A stretch of 64,000 nucleotides of DNA, from the NCBI RefSeq assembly GCF_003668555.1, contig NZ_RCWN01000001.1, positions 1,598,501-1,662,500 on the forward strand, given 5' to 3'. Position 1 is the first letter of the stretch, and each line of letters begins with the position of its first letter. Below are positions 52,392 to 63,185 of this stretch, in pieces. Under the pieces are notes generated by a model. That model had not been told where the DNA came from and did not search any database. It saw only the letters and a list, made by a program, of their open reading frames with translations. Source of the stretch: Notoacmeibacter ruber (GTDB lineage Bacteria > Pseudomonadota > Alphaproteobacteria > Rhizobiales > Rhizobiaceae). Both the position numbers and the translations under genes were made by a program.

Positions 52392-53240
52392 TCAGACGGC
52401 GGCTGTACCTGCCGGTGTGGCGGCCTTCGTGTCGGGATCGCCACCATTGGCGAGAACGACGGCGCGCTTGGCCATCGCCACGATCAATGCAGCGCGATAT
52501 TCGGGAGAAGCGTGAATGTCACCCATCAGATCCGACGATTCGACAGTCTTTCCCTGCAAGGCTTCCACGGAGAAATCGCCATTGAGCGCCTCTTCCAGAC
52601 CGCTGGCACGAAACACGCCATCCTCGCCTGCGCCCGTGACCGCGACGCGAACGCCATCCGCCGTTTTCGCAACGAAAACGCCGGCCATGGCATAGCGTGA
52701 TGCGGGATTGGGAAACTTGCCGTAGCCGCTCTTTTCCGGTGCCCTGAAAGCGACGGCCGTGACGATCTCGTCATCGTCCAGCGCCGTATCGAACAGGCCC
52801 GTGAAGAAATCCTCGGCGGCAAGCTCGCGCTTGTTCGTACGGATCACCGCATTCACGGCCATCATGGCGGAGGGATAGCAGGCTGCCGGGTCATTATTGG
52901 CGACGGAACCGCCAATCGTGCCCATATGGCGCACCATCGGGTCTCCGATATGGCTGGCCTGATACGCAAGGCCCGGCACTTTCGTTTGGAGCAGCTCGCT
53001 GGTGGCGATATCGTTGTGACAGGTCGCCCCGCCTATGACGATCATGTCGCCCTCTTCCGAAATGCCCTTCATGCTCTCCACATGGCGAAGGTCGATCAGG
53101 TCGGATGGTGCGGCGAGCCGCTGCTTCATGGTTGGCAACAAGGTCATGCCGCCGGACAGGTAACGCGGATCGTCAGCGCTCTGGGCCACATTGACGGCGT
53201 CGTCCACGCTCGTCGCGCGATGATAGGTGGTCTGATGCAT
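52392..53240 (-). CDS. Molybdenum hydroxylase FAD subunit (CoxM/CutM type)
   Basis: A 282-residue medium subunit of the xanthine dehydrogenase family. [20 protein letters not shown] and [16 protein letters not shown] bind FAD, and [20 protein letters not shown] and [17 protein letters not shown] are typical. ATG 53240 has GGAG nine bases upstream; the frame opens at 53294. It transfers electrons from the iron-sulfur subunit to an acceptor. It is the last gene of a small-large-medium subunit operon. Confidence 0.92.
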   Translation of the reverse strand: MHQTTYHRATSVDDAVNVAQSADDPRYLSGGMTLLPTMKQRLAAPSDLIDLRHVESMKGISEEGDMIVIGGATCHNDIATSELLQTKVPGLAYQASHIGDPMVRHMGTIGGSVANNDPAACYPSAMMAVNAVIRTNKRELAAEDFFTGLFDTALDDDEIVTAVAFRAPEKSGYGKFPNPASRYAMAGVFVAKTADGVRVAVTGAGEDGVFRASGLEEALNGDFSVEALQGKTVESSDLMGDIHASPEYRAALIVAMAKRAVVLANGGDPDTKAATPAGTAAV

Positions 53241-53309
53241 GATGATGAACTCCGATGTTCTTAAGGCGTCGAGAGGCGGCATACCGAGTGGCACCCGCCC
53301 GTCGCGCTC

Positions 53310-55679
53310 TTATTCTGCTGCCTGCGCCATGGCCGCACCCTGGATGGCCTGCCACACCTTCATGGGTGTCGCCGGCATGGTCACGGTCTCCGTTCCGATG
53401 GCATCGGTGATCGCATTGATGACCGCAGGCGGCGAGCCGATCGCGCCGGCCTCGCCACACCCCTTGATGCCGAGCGGATTGCCGGGACACGGTGTAGTCT
53501 GGTGGCTGACCTCGAACATCGGCACATTGTCCGCACGCGGCATGCAATAATCCATATAGCTCGCCGTGATCAGCTGGCCGCTGTCGGCGTCGTAATGCAC
53601 GCCCTCGAGAAGGGCCTGTCCGATACCTTGCGTCAGGCCGCCATGAACCTGACCTTCTACGATCATCGGGTTGATGATGTTGCCGAAATCGTCGGCCGCG
53701 ACAAAACGCAACAGTTCGGTTTTGCCCGTCTCCGGATCGATCTCCACTTCGCAGATGTAACATCCGGCAGGGAAGGTGAAGTTGGTCGGATCGTAAAAGG
53801 CTGTTTCCTTAAGGCCCGGCTCCAGTCCTTCCGGCAAATTATGGGCGGTGTAGGCACCCAGCGCCATCTGGAACCACGGAAGCGTTTTGTCGGTGCCGGC
53901 GACCTTCAGTTCACCGTTCTCGATCTCGATATCGCCCTCATCGGCTTCGAGAAGATGGGCCGCGATCTTCTTGGCCTTCTCCTCGACCTTGTCGAGCGCC
54001 TTGACGATCGCGCTCATGCCGACAGCCCCGGAACGTGAACCATACGTGCCCATGCCCATCTGCACCACATCCGTATCGCCATGGACGATCTTCACCTGAT
54101 CGAGCGGCAGCCCCAGACGCTCGTGCACGAGCTGGGCGAAGGTCGTTTCATGGCCCTGCCCATGGCTGTGGCTGCCGGTCAGGACTTCGATGGTTCCAGC
54201 GGCGTTGACGCGCACCTCTGCCGATTCCCATAGGCCGACACCAGCACCCAGCGACCCGACCGCCGCAGAGGGTGCGATACCGCACGCTTCGATATAGCAG
54301 CTCATACCGATCCCGCGCAGCTTGCCGCGACTGCGGCTTTCCTGACGGCGCGTCTCAAAGTTTTTGTAGTCGATTGCCTCCATCGCGGCGTCGAGCGATG
54401 CTTCAAAATCGCCCGTATCGTAATTCATGATGACGGGCGTTTGATGCGGAAACTCGCGAATGAAGTTCTTGCGCCGCAATTCGGCCGGTTCGACTCCAAG
54501 CTGACGGGCCGCCTGCGTCATGGTGCGTTCGACGAGATAGGTCGCTTCCGGGCGACCGGCCCCGCGATAGGCATCCACCGGCACGGTGTTGGTGTAGACC
54601 GTCTTCACATTGGCATGAATGTTCGGAATGTCGTACTGGCCCGACAGGAGCGTCGCATAGAGATAGGTCGGCGTCGCGCTGGAGAAGAGCGACATATAGG
54701 CGCCGAGATTGGCCACCGTCTCAACCTTGAAACCGACGATCCGGTGATCGGCATCGAAGCCGATCTTCGCCTTGCTGTGATGGTCGCGGCCATGCGCATC
54801 CGTCATGAAGGCTTCGGTACGGGTCGCGACCCACTTCACCGGCACGCCGGTGCGCTTTGAAGCCCAGAGGCAGACGATCTCTTCCGGGTAGATGTAGATC
54901 TTGGCGCCGAAACCGCCGCCGACATCGGGCGCGATCACGCGAAGCTTGTGCTCGGGCGCAACATTGTAGAACGCGCTCATCACAAGCCGGGCGACGTGCG
55001 GATTCTGGCTGGTCGTCCAGACCGTGTAATGGTCTTCCGCCTTGTTGTAATGTCCGAGCGCAGCCCGCGGCTCCATTGGATTCGGCGACAGGCGATTGTT
55101 TCGGATATCCACTTCGACGACATGCGCGGCGCCGGCAAGAGCGTCGTCCGTCGCCTGCTCTTCACCGATCTCCCAGTCGAAAATGAGGTTCCCCGGCGCT
55201 TCGGGGTGAAGCTGCGGCGCGCCCTCGCCCAGCGCATCAACCGCGTCGGTCACGGCAGGAAGCGGCTCGTAATCGACCATGACCATTTCGGCCGCATCGA
55301 GCGCGATATCGCGTGTCTCTGCAACCACGATTGCCACGGCATCGCCGACGTAACGGGCGCGGTCCGTCGCCAGCGGGCTCCACGCACCCATATTCATCGG
55401 CGATCCGTCCTTGCTGGAAACGGACCAGCCGCAGATCAGATTGCCGATGCCATCCGCTTTGAGTTCCGGTCCGGTGAGGACGTCGATGACGCCGTCCATT
55501 TCCAGCGCAGCGCTCTTGTCGACGCCGTTCACCTTCGCATGGGCGTGGGGCGAGCGGACGAAGGCCGCATGCATCATGCCCGGCACTTTCATGTCGTCCG
55601 TATAGCGGCCTAGGCCGGTAATGAAGCGTTTGTCTTCCTTGCGTGCCACGCGGGCACCAATGCCATGTCCTTCAGACAT
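53310..55679 (-). CDS. Molybdenum hydroxylase large subunit, form II CoxL type
   Basis: A 789-residue molybdopterin-binding subunit. The active-site loop reads [12 protein letters not shown], the AYRGAGR form II motif, not the AYxCSFR loop of true CO dehydrogenases, so CO oxidation is unlikely. [14 protein letters not shown] and [14 protein letters not shown] contact the cofactor, and [14 protein letters not shown] contains the catalytic Glu. Form II enzymes include aldehyde oxidases and heterocycle hydroxylases. The substrate cannot be named. The cofactor should be the cytosine dinucleotide form, but no mocA or cox accessory genes adjoin. Confidence 0.93.
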   Translation of the reverse strand: MSEGHGIGARVARKEDKRFITGLGRYTDDMKVPGMMHAAFVRSPHAHAKVNGVDKSAALEMDGVIDVLTGPELKADGIGNLICGWSVSSKDGSPMNMGAWSPLATDRARYVGDAVAIVVAETRDIALDAAEMVMVDYEPLPAVTDAVDALGEGAPQLHPEAPGNLIFDWEIGEEQATDDALAGAAHVVEVDIRNNRLSPNPMEPRAALGHYNKAEDHYTVWTTSQNPHVARLVMSAFYNVAPEHKLRVIAPDVGGGFGAKIYIYPEEIVCLWASKRTGVPVKWVATRTEAFMTDAHGRDHHSKAKIGFDADHRIVGFKVETVANLGAYMSLFSSATPTYLYATLLSGQYDIPNIHANVKTVYTNTVPVDAYRGAGRPEATYLVERTMTQAARQLGVEPAELRRKNFIREFPHQTPVIMNYDTGDFEASLDAAMEAIDYKNFETRRQESRSRGKLRGIGMSCYIEACGIAPSAAVGSLGAGVGLWESAEVRVNAAGTIEVLTGSHSHGQGHETTFAQLVHERLGLPLDQVKIVHGDTDVVQMGMGTYGSRSGAVGMSAIVKALDKVEEKAKKIAAHLLEADEGDIEIENGELKVAGTDKTLPWFQMALGAYTAHNLPEGLEPGLKETAFYDPTNFTFPAGCYICEVEIDPETGKTELLRFVAADDFGNIINPMIVEGQVHGGLTQGIGQALLEGVHYDADSGQLITASYMDYCMPRADNVPMFEVSHQTTPCPGNPLGIKGCGEAGAIGSPPAVINAITDAIGTETVTMPATPMKVWQAIQGAAMAQAAE

Positions 55680-55748
55680 TCCTGTCTCCTCCTCGCAAGC
55701 CGGTTTCCCGCTCGCTATCCTCCTGATGATACGTCGGCGGAAACCGCC

Positions 55749-56255
55749 CTATTCCGCGGCCTCACTTAATTTTGCATCACCCTTCGCCATCTCGTCGGAT
55801 GCGGCGAGGATCGCCTTCACGATGTTGTGATAGCCGGTGCAGCGGCAGATATTGCCCTCCAGATTCTGCCGGACCGTAGCTTCGTCCAGATTGCCGGGGC
55901 CGTAGCGGCGCACCATGTCGATTCCGGCCATGATCATGCCCGGCGTGCAGAAACCGCACTGCAGGCCATGATATTCCTTAAAGGCCTTCTGCATGGGGTG
56001 CAGCTCGTCATAGCCGGCATTGGCCGCTTCGATGGTCACGACCTCTGACCCGTCCGCCTGCGCCGCCAGAACGGTACAGCTTTTGACGGCCTTGCCATCC
56101 AGATGGACGACACACGCGCCGCATTGCGTTGTGTCGCAACCAACATGGGTGCCGGTCAGATCGAGCTCATCACGCAAGAAATGGACGAGCAGAGTGCGGT
56201 CCTCGACGGTACGCTTCACCTTGCGTCCGTTAACGACGAGCGTCACTTCAGCCAT
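55749..56255 (-). CDS. Molybdenum hydroxylase iron-sulfur subunit (CoxS type)
   Basis: A 168-residue small subunit with two [2Fe-2S] clusters. The plant-ferredoxin-type set is [12 protein letters not shown] with the fourth Cys in VKSCTV; the second set is [11 protein letters not shown] and [11 protein letters not shown]. It carries electrons from the molybdenum centre to the flavin subunit. It is the first gene of the three-gene operon. Confidence 0.95.
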   Translation of the reverse strand: MAEVTLVVNGRKVKRTVEDRTLLVHFLRDELDLTGTHVGCDTTQCGACVVHLDGKAVKSCTVLAAQADGSEVVTIEAANAGYDELHPMQKAFKEYHGLQCGFCTPGMIMAGIDMVRRYGPGNLDEATVRQNLEGNICRCTGYHNIVKAILAASDEMAKGDAKLSEAAE

Positions 56256-56370
56256 TGCATTGTTCCTCCCCGAACTTATTCGCCGATAAAGCGGCGGTTA
56301 GAGGATTAAATGACGAGGTGACGCGTTCGGTCAATGAATAAAGAGACGCGTTGGACTTTCCGCTGAGCCG

Positions 56371-56397
56371 ATAAACGGCGGATTTGACACCGTTTAT
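56371..56397. promoter_or_regulatory. Inverted repeat upstream of the molybdenum hydroxylase operon
   Basis: ATAAACGG and CCGTTTAT are exact 8-bp arms with an 11-base spacer, about 115-140 bases before the small-subunit start and 55 bases after the cytochrome stop. It could be an operator or a weak hairpin between the two units; no U-tract follows on the minus strand. Confidence 0.4.
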
Positions 56398-56451
56398 TCT
56401 TGATAGAAAGAGTCCTGTTTAGCGAAGGGACCTGTCTATTTTACGAGTCGC

Positions 56452-57081
56452 TCACTCGGCAGGACAGCCCGCGCCTGCATCAACCCAGGCCTCTGTCAGC
56501 GCGCCAAATATTTCCTGGCTTCCCGGAGCGGGCTCTCGACCTTGGCCCGGCTCCCACCCCCAGCCGACGAGACCGTCCTCGGCATTATGCTCCACGAGTT
56601 GCTTCAGGGTTCGACCGCCGTTGCGCTCCCGATCCTTGAGCTGCTCGCAAATGGCAGATAGCGGCAGTCCGATCCATCCCATCTCAGGCGGCGCAAGATG
56701 CCAGGGATCATGGCCGGGTATCGACCCCTCCCCGCTCACATAGACAACGTTTTCTGGACTATGGCAGGTATTGCAGCGCATACCGGCCACGCCGAAATCG
56801 GACTCCCCGCGAGAGACTTGCGGCTGATGCACGCGCATCTCATCGCCCTGGCGCGGCATATCGTCGACGGGATGGCAGTTCAGGCAACGCGGATGAGTGA
56901 GCACCTTCCCCATCTCTTCGAAGAGCGCCACCGACCGCGCCTTATCGTCAGCGATCGATGCAAAGGCCTCCGGGCCTCGCAGAGCCTCCTGTGCCAGCGC
57001 CTGAGAACACAGAAGCAGGCCGGCCATCGATATTGAGACGATCCCATATCCGCTGCGCAATGATCTCTTCCTCGCCCTCAT
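56452..57081 (-). CDS. Diheme c-type cytochrome-like exported protein
   Basis: A 209-residue protein with a signal peptide cleaved after ALAQ. Two CXXCH haem-binding motifs are present, CLNCH near residue 67 and CNTCH near residue 104, so it should be matured in the periplasm. The C-terminal half (WHLAPPEMGWIGLPLSAICE) has no further haem site. Related proteins lie beside isoquinoline-1-oxidoreductase-type molybdenum enzymes. Here it is 196 bases upstream of such an operon on the same strand. The large subunit here shows no Tat signal, so direct electron transfer to a periplasmic cytochrome is not assured. Confidence 0.8.
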   Translation of the reverse strand: MRARKRSLRSGYGIVSISMAGLLLCSQALAQEALRGPEAFASIADDKARSVALFEEMGKVLTHPRCLNCHPVDDMPRQGDEMRVHQPQVSRGESDFGVAGMRCNTCHSPENVVYVSGEGSIPGHDPWHLAPPEMGWIGLPLSAICEQLKDRERNGGRTLKQLVEHNAEDGLVGWGWEPGQGREPAPGSQEIFGALTEAWVDAGAGCPAE

Positions 57082-57099
57082 GTGAAATCAATGATCCAG

Positions 57100-58002
57100 C
57101 TACACGAAGAGCTTGCCTTCCGCGATCTTCACCGCATGACCGCCAAGCCGTGCTTTCACCAGCTCACGTCCTTCGATTTCCAACTCAAGCCTCAAGGCGG
57201 AGGGACGCCCCATCTCGACGCCCTGCTCGATTAGTACGACATGCGATCCGTCGTGCGGCGTGTCGAACTGCATGATGACACCCGAGAATGCGGCCGCTGC
57301 GGAGCCGGTCGCGGGATCCTCGGGAATCCCCAAAGCAGGGGCAAACAATCGAACATGAAAGGCGGCGTCATGTCGGATAGTGTCACGCGTATAGACATAG
57401 ACCTCGCCGAAACCGGTTCGTTTCGAAAAGGCATGCCAGCTTTCCGCGTCGACATTGGCTCTGCCGATGGCGTCGAGCCCGTGCACAGGCACGCAGAGGA
57501 AGGGAACCCCTGCTGAATAAACGGTCGGGACATGGTTTTCGAAACCGACCTCATGAGCAGACAGCCCAAGCGCCGCGGCAATCTCTTCCTTTTCCAGATC
57601 GAGATCCGCGGCTACAGGCATCTTCGGCAAGTCGAACTCGGCGAAGAGCGTACCGCGATCATCGTTCACCACACACCGCACGAGCCCGATCTGTTCTTCC
57701 AGCGTGACGATGCGTCCATCTCCGGCGAGGCCACCTCGCCTCTCCACCTGAGCGATCGCCGCGCCGACGGTAGGATGACCGGCGAAGGGCAATTCACCCT
57801 TGGGCGTAAATATCCGTGCTTGCGCGCTATGAGCTTCATTTTGCGGAGCGGAAAGAAAGATCGTCTCCGACAGGTTGAACTCCCTTGCCAGGCTGGCCAT
57901 GGTTTCCAGGCTCAGTTCATCCGCATCGAACACCACGGCCAGCGGGTTACCTTCCAGCGGCGTAGCTGTGAAAACATCATAAATGGCGTAATCGCGGCTC
58001 AC
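57100..58002 (-). CDS. PhzF family isomerase/epimerase-like protein
   Basis: A 300-residue protein of the diaminopimelate-epimerase fold. YAIYDVFTATPLEGNPLAVV opens the domain, FNLSETIFL carries the catalytic-type Glu, GELPFAGHPTVGAA and PEDPATGSAAAAFSG are the two PhzF signatures. The reaction is unknown outside phenazine synthesis. The frame extends to 58251, but GTG 58002 with GGGAG seven bases upstream is the start, and it overlaps the Nudix stop by four bases (GTGA). Confidence 0.9.
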   Translation of the reverse strand: MSRDYAIYDVFTATPLEGNPLAVVFDADELSLETMASLAREFNLSETIFLSAPQNEAHSAQARIFTPKGELPFAGHPTVGAAIAQVERRGGLAGDGRIVTLEEQIGLVRCVVNDDRGTLFAEFDLPKMPVAADLDLEKEEIAAALGLSAHEVGFENHVPTVYSAGVPFLCVPVHGLDAIGRANVDAESWHAFSKRTGFGEVYVYTRDTIRHDAAFHVRLFAPALGIPEDPATGSAAAAFSGVIMQFDTPHDGSHVVLIEQGVEMGRPSALRLELEIEGRELVKARLGGHAVKIAEGKLFV

Positions 58003-58778
58003 GATCGCACTCCCTTTTTCGTATCGCTTGCTGAAGACTGTCCGAAATGGAAGTCCAGAAACGGTCTCATATGGTCCGGCGCCGATGGCGGCAGATCGTT
58101 GACGGATCGTAGAACGATCGGTGATGCCAGCTCGGGATGCGCTTCTGCCGCGATGTGCCGCCGCACCGCCCGCTCCGCCTCGCCGGCATCTTGCGGAAGG
58201 TGAAAACGACGGAACAGACAGGATGCGCCATCCGCGCCACTCCAGAGCCAAAGGGCATCTTCGCGGTCGCAGGCTCTGATGTCCAACCCTGTCTCCTCCT
58301 CCACCTCACGATACATGTTCGCCTCCAGATCGATCTTGCCGTCAAAGACGTCGTCCGCATCGAAGGAGCCAGCAGCAAAATAGACCTGCCCGGCATTGAG
58401 CGTCGTCTCGCCCATCGCAACGGCAAGAAGGGCGCCATCGGCCAGGACGGGTACGGCATGAGCGAAGATATGCTCTAGGCCAGGTCCGCGATTGGCCCGC
58501 CAGTGGAGAAAGGTTGCGTAGCGGCCCAAATGAAAGGTGCCTCTCAAAACCCCGTCCGCAGACAGTTTCAGACTCTCCATCAGACAGAATTTCCCATCGA
58601 AGAGCGCCGGCTTTTCGGCTGTCATTGTCTGCCAGAGTGCTTCGATCTCGGCTTCGTGCTGGCGCTCATAGGGATGCGCGCCTTCCACCGCGACCAGATC
58701 GATCCCCTCAAGCGGCACGATGCGCTCGCGAGGCAGATCGAATTTCGCGCGATGGGAAGCCTCGTCAAAAGCGCTCAT
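57999..58778 (-). CDS. Nudix hydrolase family protein, box partly degenerate
   Basis: A 259-residue protein; the Nudix domain lies in the central and C-terminal part. The box reads GKIDLEANMYREVEEETGL: the REVEEETGL half is canonical, but the first half does not fit GX5EX7 spacing exactly. The N-terminal 110 residues (VPLEGIDLVAVEG, LFDGKFCLMESLKL) are a separate domain seen in some alphaproteobacterial Nudix proteins. ATG 58778 overlaps the upstream stop (ATGA) and has GGAG eight bases upstream; the longer frame from 59015 is rejected. The substrate is unknown. Confidence 0.85.
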   Translation of the reverse strand: MSAFDEASHRAKFDLPRERIVPLEGIDLVAVEGAHPYERQHEAEIEALWQTMTAEKPALFDGKFCLMESLKLSADGVLRGTFHLGRYATFLHWRANRGPGLEHIFAHAVPVLADGALLAVAMGETTLNAGQVYFAAGSFDADDVFDGKIDLEANMYREVEEETGLDIRACDREDALWLWSGADGASCLFRRFHLPQDAGEAERAVRRHIAAEAHPELASPIVLRSVNDLPPSAPDHMRPFLDFHFGQSSASDTKKGVRS

Positions 58779-59884
58779 ATGTCCAGCTCCAGAACGATCG
58801 GACAGTGATCGGAGGCTTTCGGGCGATCCCATCCGGTGCGAGGAAAGCGCTCCACAACCTGGCCAGGCGGAAAGATGGTCCGCCATGGCTGACCGCGCCT
58901 TTCGATCTCGGGCACGGCAGCGGGATTGGCCTCTGCGAGTTTCGGCGAAAGAAGAATGTAGTCGAGCTGGCAGAGGTGACGTCTCTCCGGCCCGCGGCTG
59001 TGAAAAAGTGTCCACCGCTGCATCGGGTCGAGCCGTTGCGCGGGATCAATGGCAAATCCGTCATCGAGCAGCACATCGAGGCTCGAACGGGATTCCGAAA
59101 TCGGCTCGAACCGGTAATCCTCCTCGAACTCGCCATGAATGACGATCCGTTCGCGGTAATCGTTGAGATCCCCGCAAATCGCCCAGCGCATATCCCGCGC
59201 GCGACCATCGAATTTTTCTTCGAGAATACGCCGGGCGGCTGCCAGCTCCGCCCGACGGACAGGCATTGTCCAGTCACGGCCTGAGATATCCCGATCGCGT
59301 GAGGGTCCCATGCTTTTCAAATGGAGAACGACGACCGTGAAAGGTCGGCCGCCGACAGCCACGTCGACCACCATGCAGTCTCGCCGGAAGAGCCGCTGGG
59401 CGCCATCCACCCCCATCGCCTGAAGCTCTTTCGAATGCAGGTCGAGATCGGCAAAGGTGCGGACTGCATGGCTCTGAATATCCCGTATCTCGATCGGCTT
59501 GCCGTCACGGGTTTCGTTCCGGGCCAGGATGCCAAGGTCGATGCCCCGCCCGTCATTGCCGCGCGTGACATGGCGCTGCCGATAGCCTCGCCCGACCATC
59601 CGATGGAGATAATTGCGCTCGAACGCCTCCAGAGCATCGATATTGTCGACTTCTTGAAGGCAAATGATATCGGCCCGCACGGCGGTCATGGCGAGCGCCG
59701 AGAGCTGGCGGGTATCGTCGGTCGTCGCTACGGTTCTGGCAGCTTCCAGACGCTCATATTGCCGCCGGTCTTCGATCTGGTAGAGCGCCAATGCGCGATC
59801 CTGACGCGACGCATTGCGAAAGCCATGAAAATCGAACCTGTTCATCAGGTTCTCGATATTGAAGGTGGCGAGCCGCAATCCCAT
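58775..59884 (-). CDS. Endonuclease/exonuclease/phosphatase family protein
   Basis: A 369-residue protein of the EEP fold. Catalytic stretches are LATFNIENLM near residue 5, IICLQEVDN near 71 (metal-binding Glu), VVVLHLKSMG near 178, WAICGDLNDYRE near 228 and KASDHCPIVLEL at the C-terminus (catalytic Asp-His). No signal peptide is seen. The substrate may be DNA, phospholipid or inositol phosphate. ATG 59884 is taken; a TTG at 59893 would add three residues. It heads a run with the Nudix and PhzF genes, each pair overlapping. Confidence 0.88.
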   Translation of the reverse strand: MGLRLATFNIENLMNRFDFHGFRNASRQDRALALYQIEDRRQYERLEAARTVATTDDTRQLSALAMTAVRADIICLQEVDNIDALEAFERNYLHRMVGRGYRQRHVTRGNDGRGIDLGILARNETRDGKPIEIRDIQSHAVRTFADLDLHSKELQAMGVDGAQRLFRRDCMVVDVAVGGRPFTVVVLHLKSMGPSRDRDISGRDWTMPVRRAELAAARRILEEKFDGRARDMRWAICGDLNDYRERIVIHGEFEEDYRFEPISESRSSLDVLLDDGFAIDPAQRLDPMQRWTLFHSRGPERRHLCQLDYILLSPKLAEANPAAVPEIERRGQPWRTIFPPGQVVERFPRTGWDRPKASDHCPIVLELDI

Positions 59885-59992
59885 TCGGATCAATCTGGTC
59901 GATGCGTAGAGCGCGACAAGTCAGAACGCTACGGAAACACTGGCCGTCTGCCCAGAAGTAGGCAGACGATGAGCTGAACCAGCGCGTAGCGA

Positions 59993-61204
59993 TCACATCG
60001 CGCCAGCAATCAGCCTTCCCAGTCTCGCCATGCCTTCTTCGATCATCTCGTCATCGGCGCACGAAAAGGACAGCCGGATCGTATTGGCTCCCGAGCCATC
60101 GGCAAAAAATGCCTGACCCGGGACGAATGCGACCTTTTCGGTCTCCAGCGACTTCGCAAGAAGATCAGCGCCGTCCAGATGTTTCGGCAAGGTGACCCAG
60201 ACAAACATTCCGCCCTCGGGTTCCGTCCAGCTCACGCCCTCCGGCATATGTTTCTTCAGCTCAGCCAGAAGCTTGTCGCGACGGGCGGAATAGACCGAGC
60301 CGATCTTATCGACCTGCTCATCGAAAACCGTCCGCGCGATATGATCGATGACGATCTGATTGATCGTCGATGTGTGCAGATCGCCCGCCTGCTTGATGAT
60401 GACGAGCCGGTCGAGGATCTGGCGCGCGCCGCAGACCCATCCAATGCGAAGGCCGGGCGCCAGCGTCTTGGAGAAGCTGCCGCAATAGATCGTCCGGCAC
60501 GCTTCGATATCTCCACCGCGCTGCTCCTGCTCGATCGCGAGGATGGGCGGTATCGATTTCCCGTCGAAGCGAAGCGCCTGATAGGCTCCGTCTTCGATGA
60601 TGGGCATGTCGAACTCATCCGCCATCTCAATGAGCTTCTCGCGCATTTCGCGGCTGTAGGTCTGACCGGTCGGATTGCTGAAATCCGCGGACAGATAAGC
60701 AAATTTCACCGCTCCGCCGGCTTCCTCCGCTTCCCTGACGATTTCGGCCGTGCTGCGGTTGCCCATGGGATCGAGCCGATCGAAACGCGGTTCATAGGCA
60801 TTGAAGGCCTGCAAGGCCCCAAGATAGGTTGGCCAGGTGACGAGCGCGGTATCGTTCGGCGAGAGATACAGCTTGGCGATGAAATCCAGTGCCTGCTGGC
60901 TGCCTGAGGTGATCATGATGTTTTCGACGTCACATTGAACGCCGATGGTCGCCATGTAGTCGACGATCCATTCCCGCAGCGGCACGTAGCCATCCGACAG
61001 AGAATATTGCAGCGAAATTCCGCGCGTCTGTTCGTCGAGCGCCTTGGCGTAGCCTTCCTTTGCGGCTTCGGCCGGAAACAGCTTTTCATCGGGTATACCG
61101 CCCGCAAAGGAGATGATGTCGGGTCGCGCCAGAAGCTTCAGAAGTTCACGGATCTCGGACGCGCGCATGCGTTTCGCGCGACTGGCAAGGCGAGGCTGCA
61201 ACAT
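59993..61204 (-). CDS. PLP-dependent aminotransferase (2-aminoadipate/aromatic type, fold I)
   Basis: A 403-residue class I/II aminotransferase of the LysN/ARO8/MocR-like subgroup. The N-terminus MRASEIRELLKLLARPDIIS and FAGGIPDEKLFP are typical; ITSGSQQALDFIAKLYLSP binds phosphate, SADFSNPTGQTYSREMR contains the PLP-contacting Asn, and YCGSFSKTLAPGLRIGWV holds the Schiff-base Lys. Substrates in this group include 2-aminoadipate, aromatic and branched amino acids. It is downstream of ilvC but separated from it by a strong terminator, so it is probably a separate unit. Confidence 0.91.
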   Translation of the reverse strand: MLQPRLASRAKRMRASEIRELLKLLARPDIISFAGGIPDEKLFPAEAAKEGYAKALDEQTRGISLQYSLSDGYVPLREWIVDYMATIGVQCDVENIMITSGSQQALDFIAKLYLSPNDTALVTWPTYLGALQAFNAYEPRFDRLDPMGNRSTAEIVREAEEAGGAVKFAYLSADFSNPTGQTYSREMREKLIEMADEFDMPIIEDGAYQALRFDGKSIPPILAIEQEQRGGDIEACRTIYCGSFSKTLAPGLRIGWVCGARQILDRLVIIKQAGDLHTSTINQIVIDHIARTVFDEQVDKIGSVYSARRDKLLAELKKHMPEGVSWTEPEGGMFVWVTLPKHLDGADLLAKSLETEKVAFVPGQAFFADGSGANTIRLSFSCADDEMIEEGMARLGRLIAGAM

Positions 61205-61291
61205 GATTTCACCTGTCGATCGGAATTTGGTGGCGCATGTTTCCGTCCCCCGCCGCTTTATGTCAACAGGACTGACCTATTTTTCGGATCA

Positions 61292-61325
61292 CAGAAAAAA
61301 GGCCGCGTCCGAGGGCGCGGCCTTT
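61292..61325 (-). terminator. Rho-independent terminator of ilvC
   Basis: AAAGGCCGCG and CGCGGCCTTT form a 10-bp stem with an 8-base loop; on the minus strand TTTTTT follows. It begins 28 bases after the ilvC stop. Confidence 0.92.
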
Positions 61326-61353
61326 CCGTTTTTCACTTTATTTCAGGCGCAGA

Positions 61354-62385
<1,032 letters not shown>

Positions 62386-63087
62386 CTATGATTTGATTGC
62401 GAGTTCGAGTTGACCGGAAGGTGGCGTCTGCACCGCTTTTCCGGGATGGATCTTTCCTCCCCCTTCATTGGCGAAGAGAGCGAGAAATTGTTCTGCCGCT
62501 CGCGCAGCTCTTGCCTTGTTCGCGGCACTGTCGGGCGCGGGGCCCTCGCCGAGCAAAAGGCGAATTTGCAGATCTCGGCCGACAAGGCCGAGAAATGTCC
62601 TGAAGGCGTCTTCGGTATCGACGATATTGAGCAAGCCGGATTTCTGCCCGGCCTGAAGCAGAGCCTTGAGCCGATCCGCCACCGCTTCGCGCCCATTGGC
62701 AAGAAGGATCTTTCCCAGGCGGCTCTTGCCGGAACCGGCATGACTCACCGCGACGCGATTAAGCGCAAGCGAGGTCGGAGACGAAATCACCGACAGCCAG
62801 TTGGCAGCAAAATCCTCCAACGCCGCTTGCAAGCGCACCATGTCAAGCGGCAGGCCGTCATACTCGCCGGCCGTCACCTGCGAGGCCTGCCACCTCACCG
62901 TCGCCGTCAGCAAGCCATCGCGATCGCCGAACCATTTGTAGAGGGTCTCTTTCGAGCAGCTTGCTTCACGCGCCACACGAGCCACGGAAAAACTGTCGCC
63001 CTCCCTGACGATGAGCTGAAGCACAGCATCCAACACCTCGCGCTGGCGGGGCGTAAAGTCTGTCTCGGGGTGGTTCGGCTCGGTCAT
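62386..63087 (-). CDS. TetR/AcrR family transcriptional regulator
   Basis: A 233-residue repressor. The N-terminal HTH is FSVARVAREASCSKETLYKW after a first helix RQREVLDAVLQLIVREGD. The remaining helices form the ligand and dimer domain (ESF-like AREAVADRLKALLQAGQKSG). Three in-frame starts exist (TTG 63123, ATG 63096, ATG 63087) and none has a ribosome site; the palindrome at 63100-63117 covers the region before the ATGs, so 63087 with leaderless or near-leaderless translation is preferred. It probably regulates itself and perhaps ilvC just downstream. Confidence 0.88.
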   Translation of the reverse strand: MTEPNHPETDFTPRQREVLDAVLQLIVREGDSFSVARVAREASCSKETLYKWFGDRDGLLTATVRWQASQVTAGEYDGLPLDMVRLQAALEDFAANWLSVISSPTSLALNRVAVSHAGSGKSRLGKILLANGREAVADRLKALLQAGQKSGLLNIVDTEDAFRTFLGLVGRDLQIRLLLGEGPAPDSAANKARAARAAEQFLALFANEGGGKIHPGKAVQTPPSGQLELAIKS

Positions 63088-63099
63088 CACGGCCATGTA

Positions 63100-63117
63100 C
63101 CGTACCGTACGGTACGG
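63100..63117. promoter_or_regulatory. 18-bp palindromic operator of the TetR regulator
   Basis: CCGTACCGTACGGTACGG is a perfect palindrome immediately before the TetR start codons. TTGACG at 63118-63123 on the minus strand could be the -35 element, which would put the palindrome in the promoter spacer. Such a site is expected for autorepression. Confidence 0.8.
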
Positions 63118-63185
63118 CGTCAATAGCTCGGATGCAGCTACTCAGCGAGCCGAGAAGACGCTGACCTCGTCGGCATCCGTAAAGG

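Noticed and set aside
53310..55679. Aerobic CO dehydrogenase large subunit
   Set aside because: The active-site loop is AYRGAGR, not the AYxCSFR of true CO dehydrogenases, so only the form II label is supportable.
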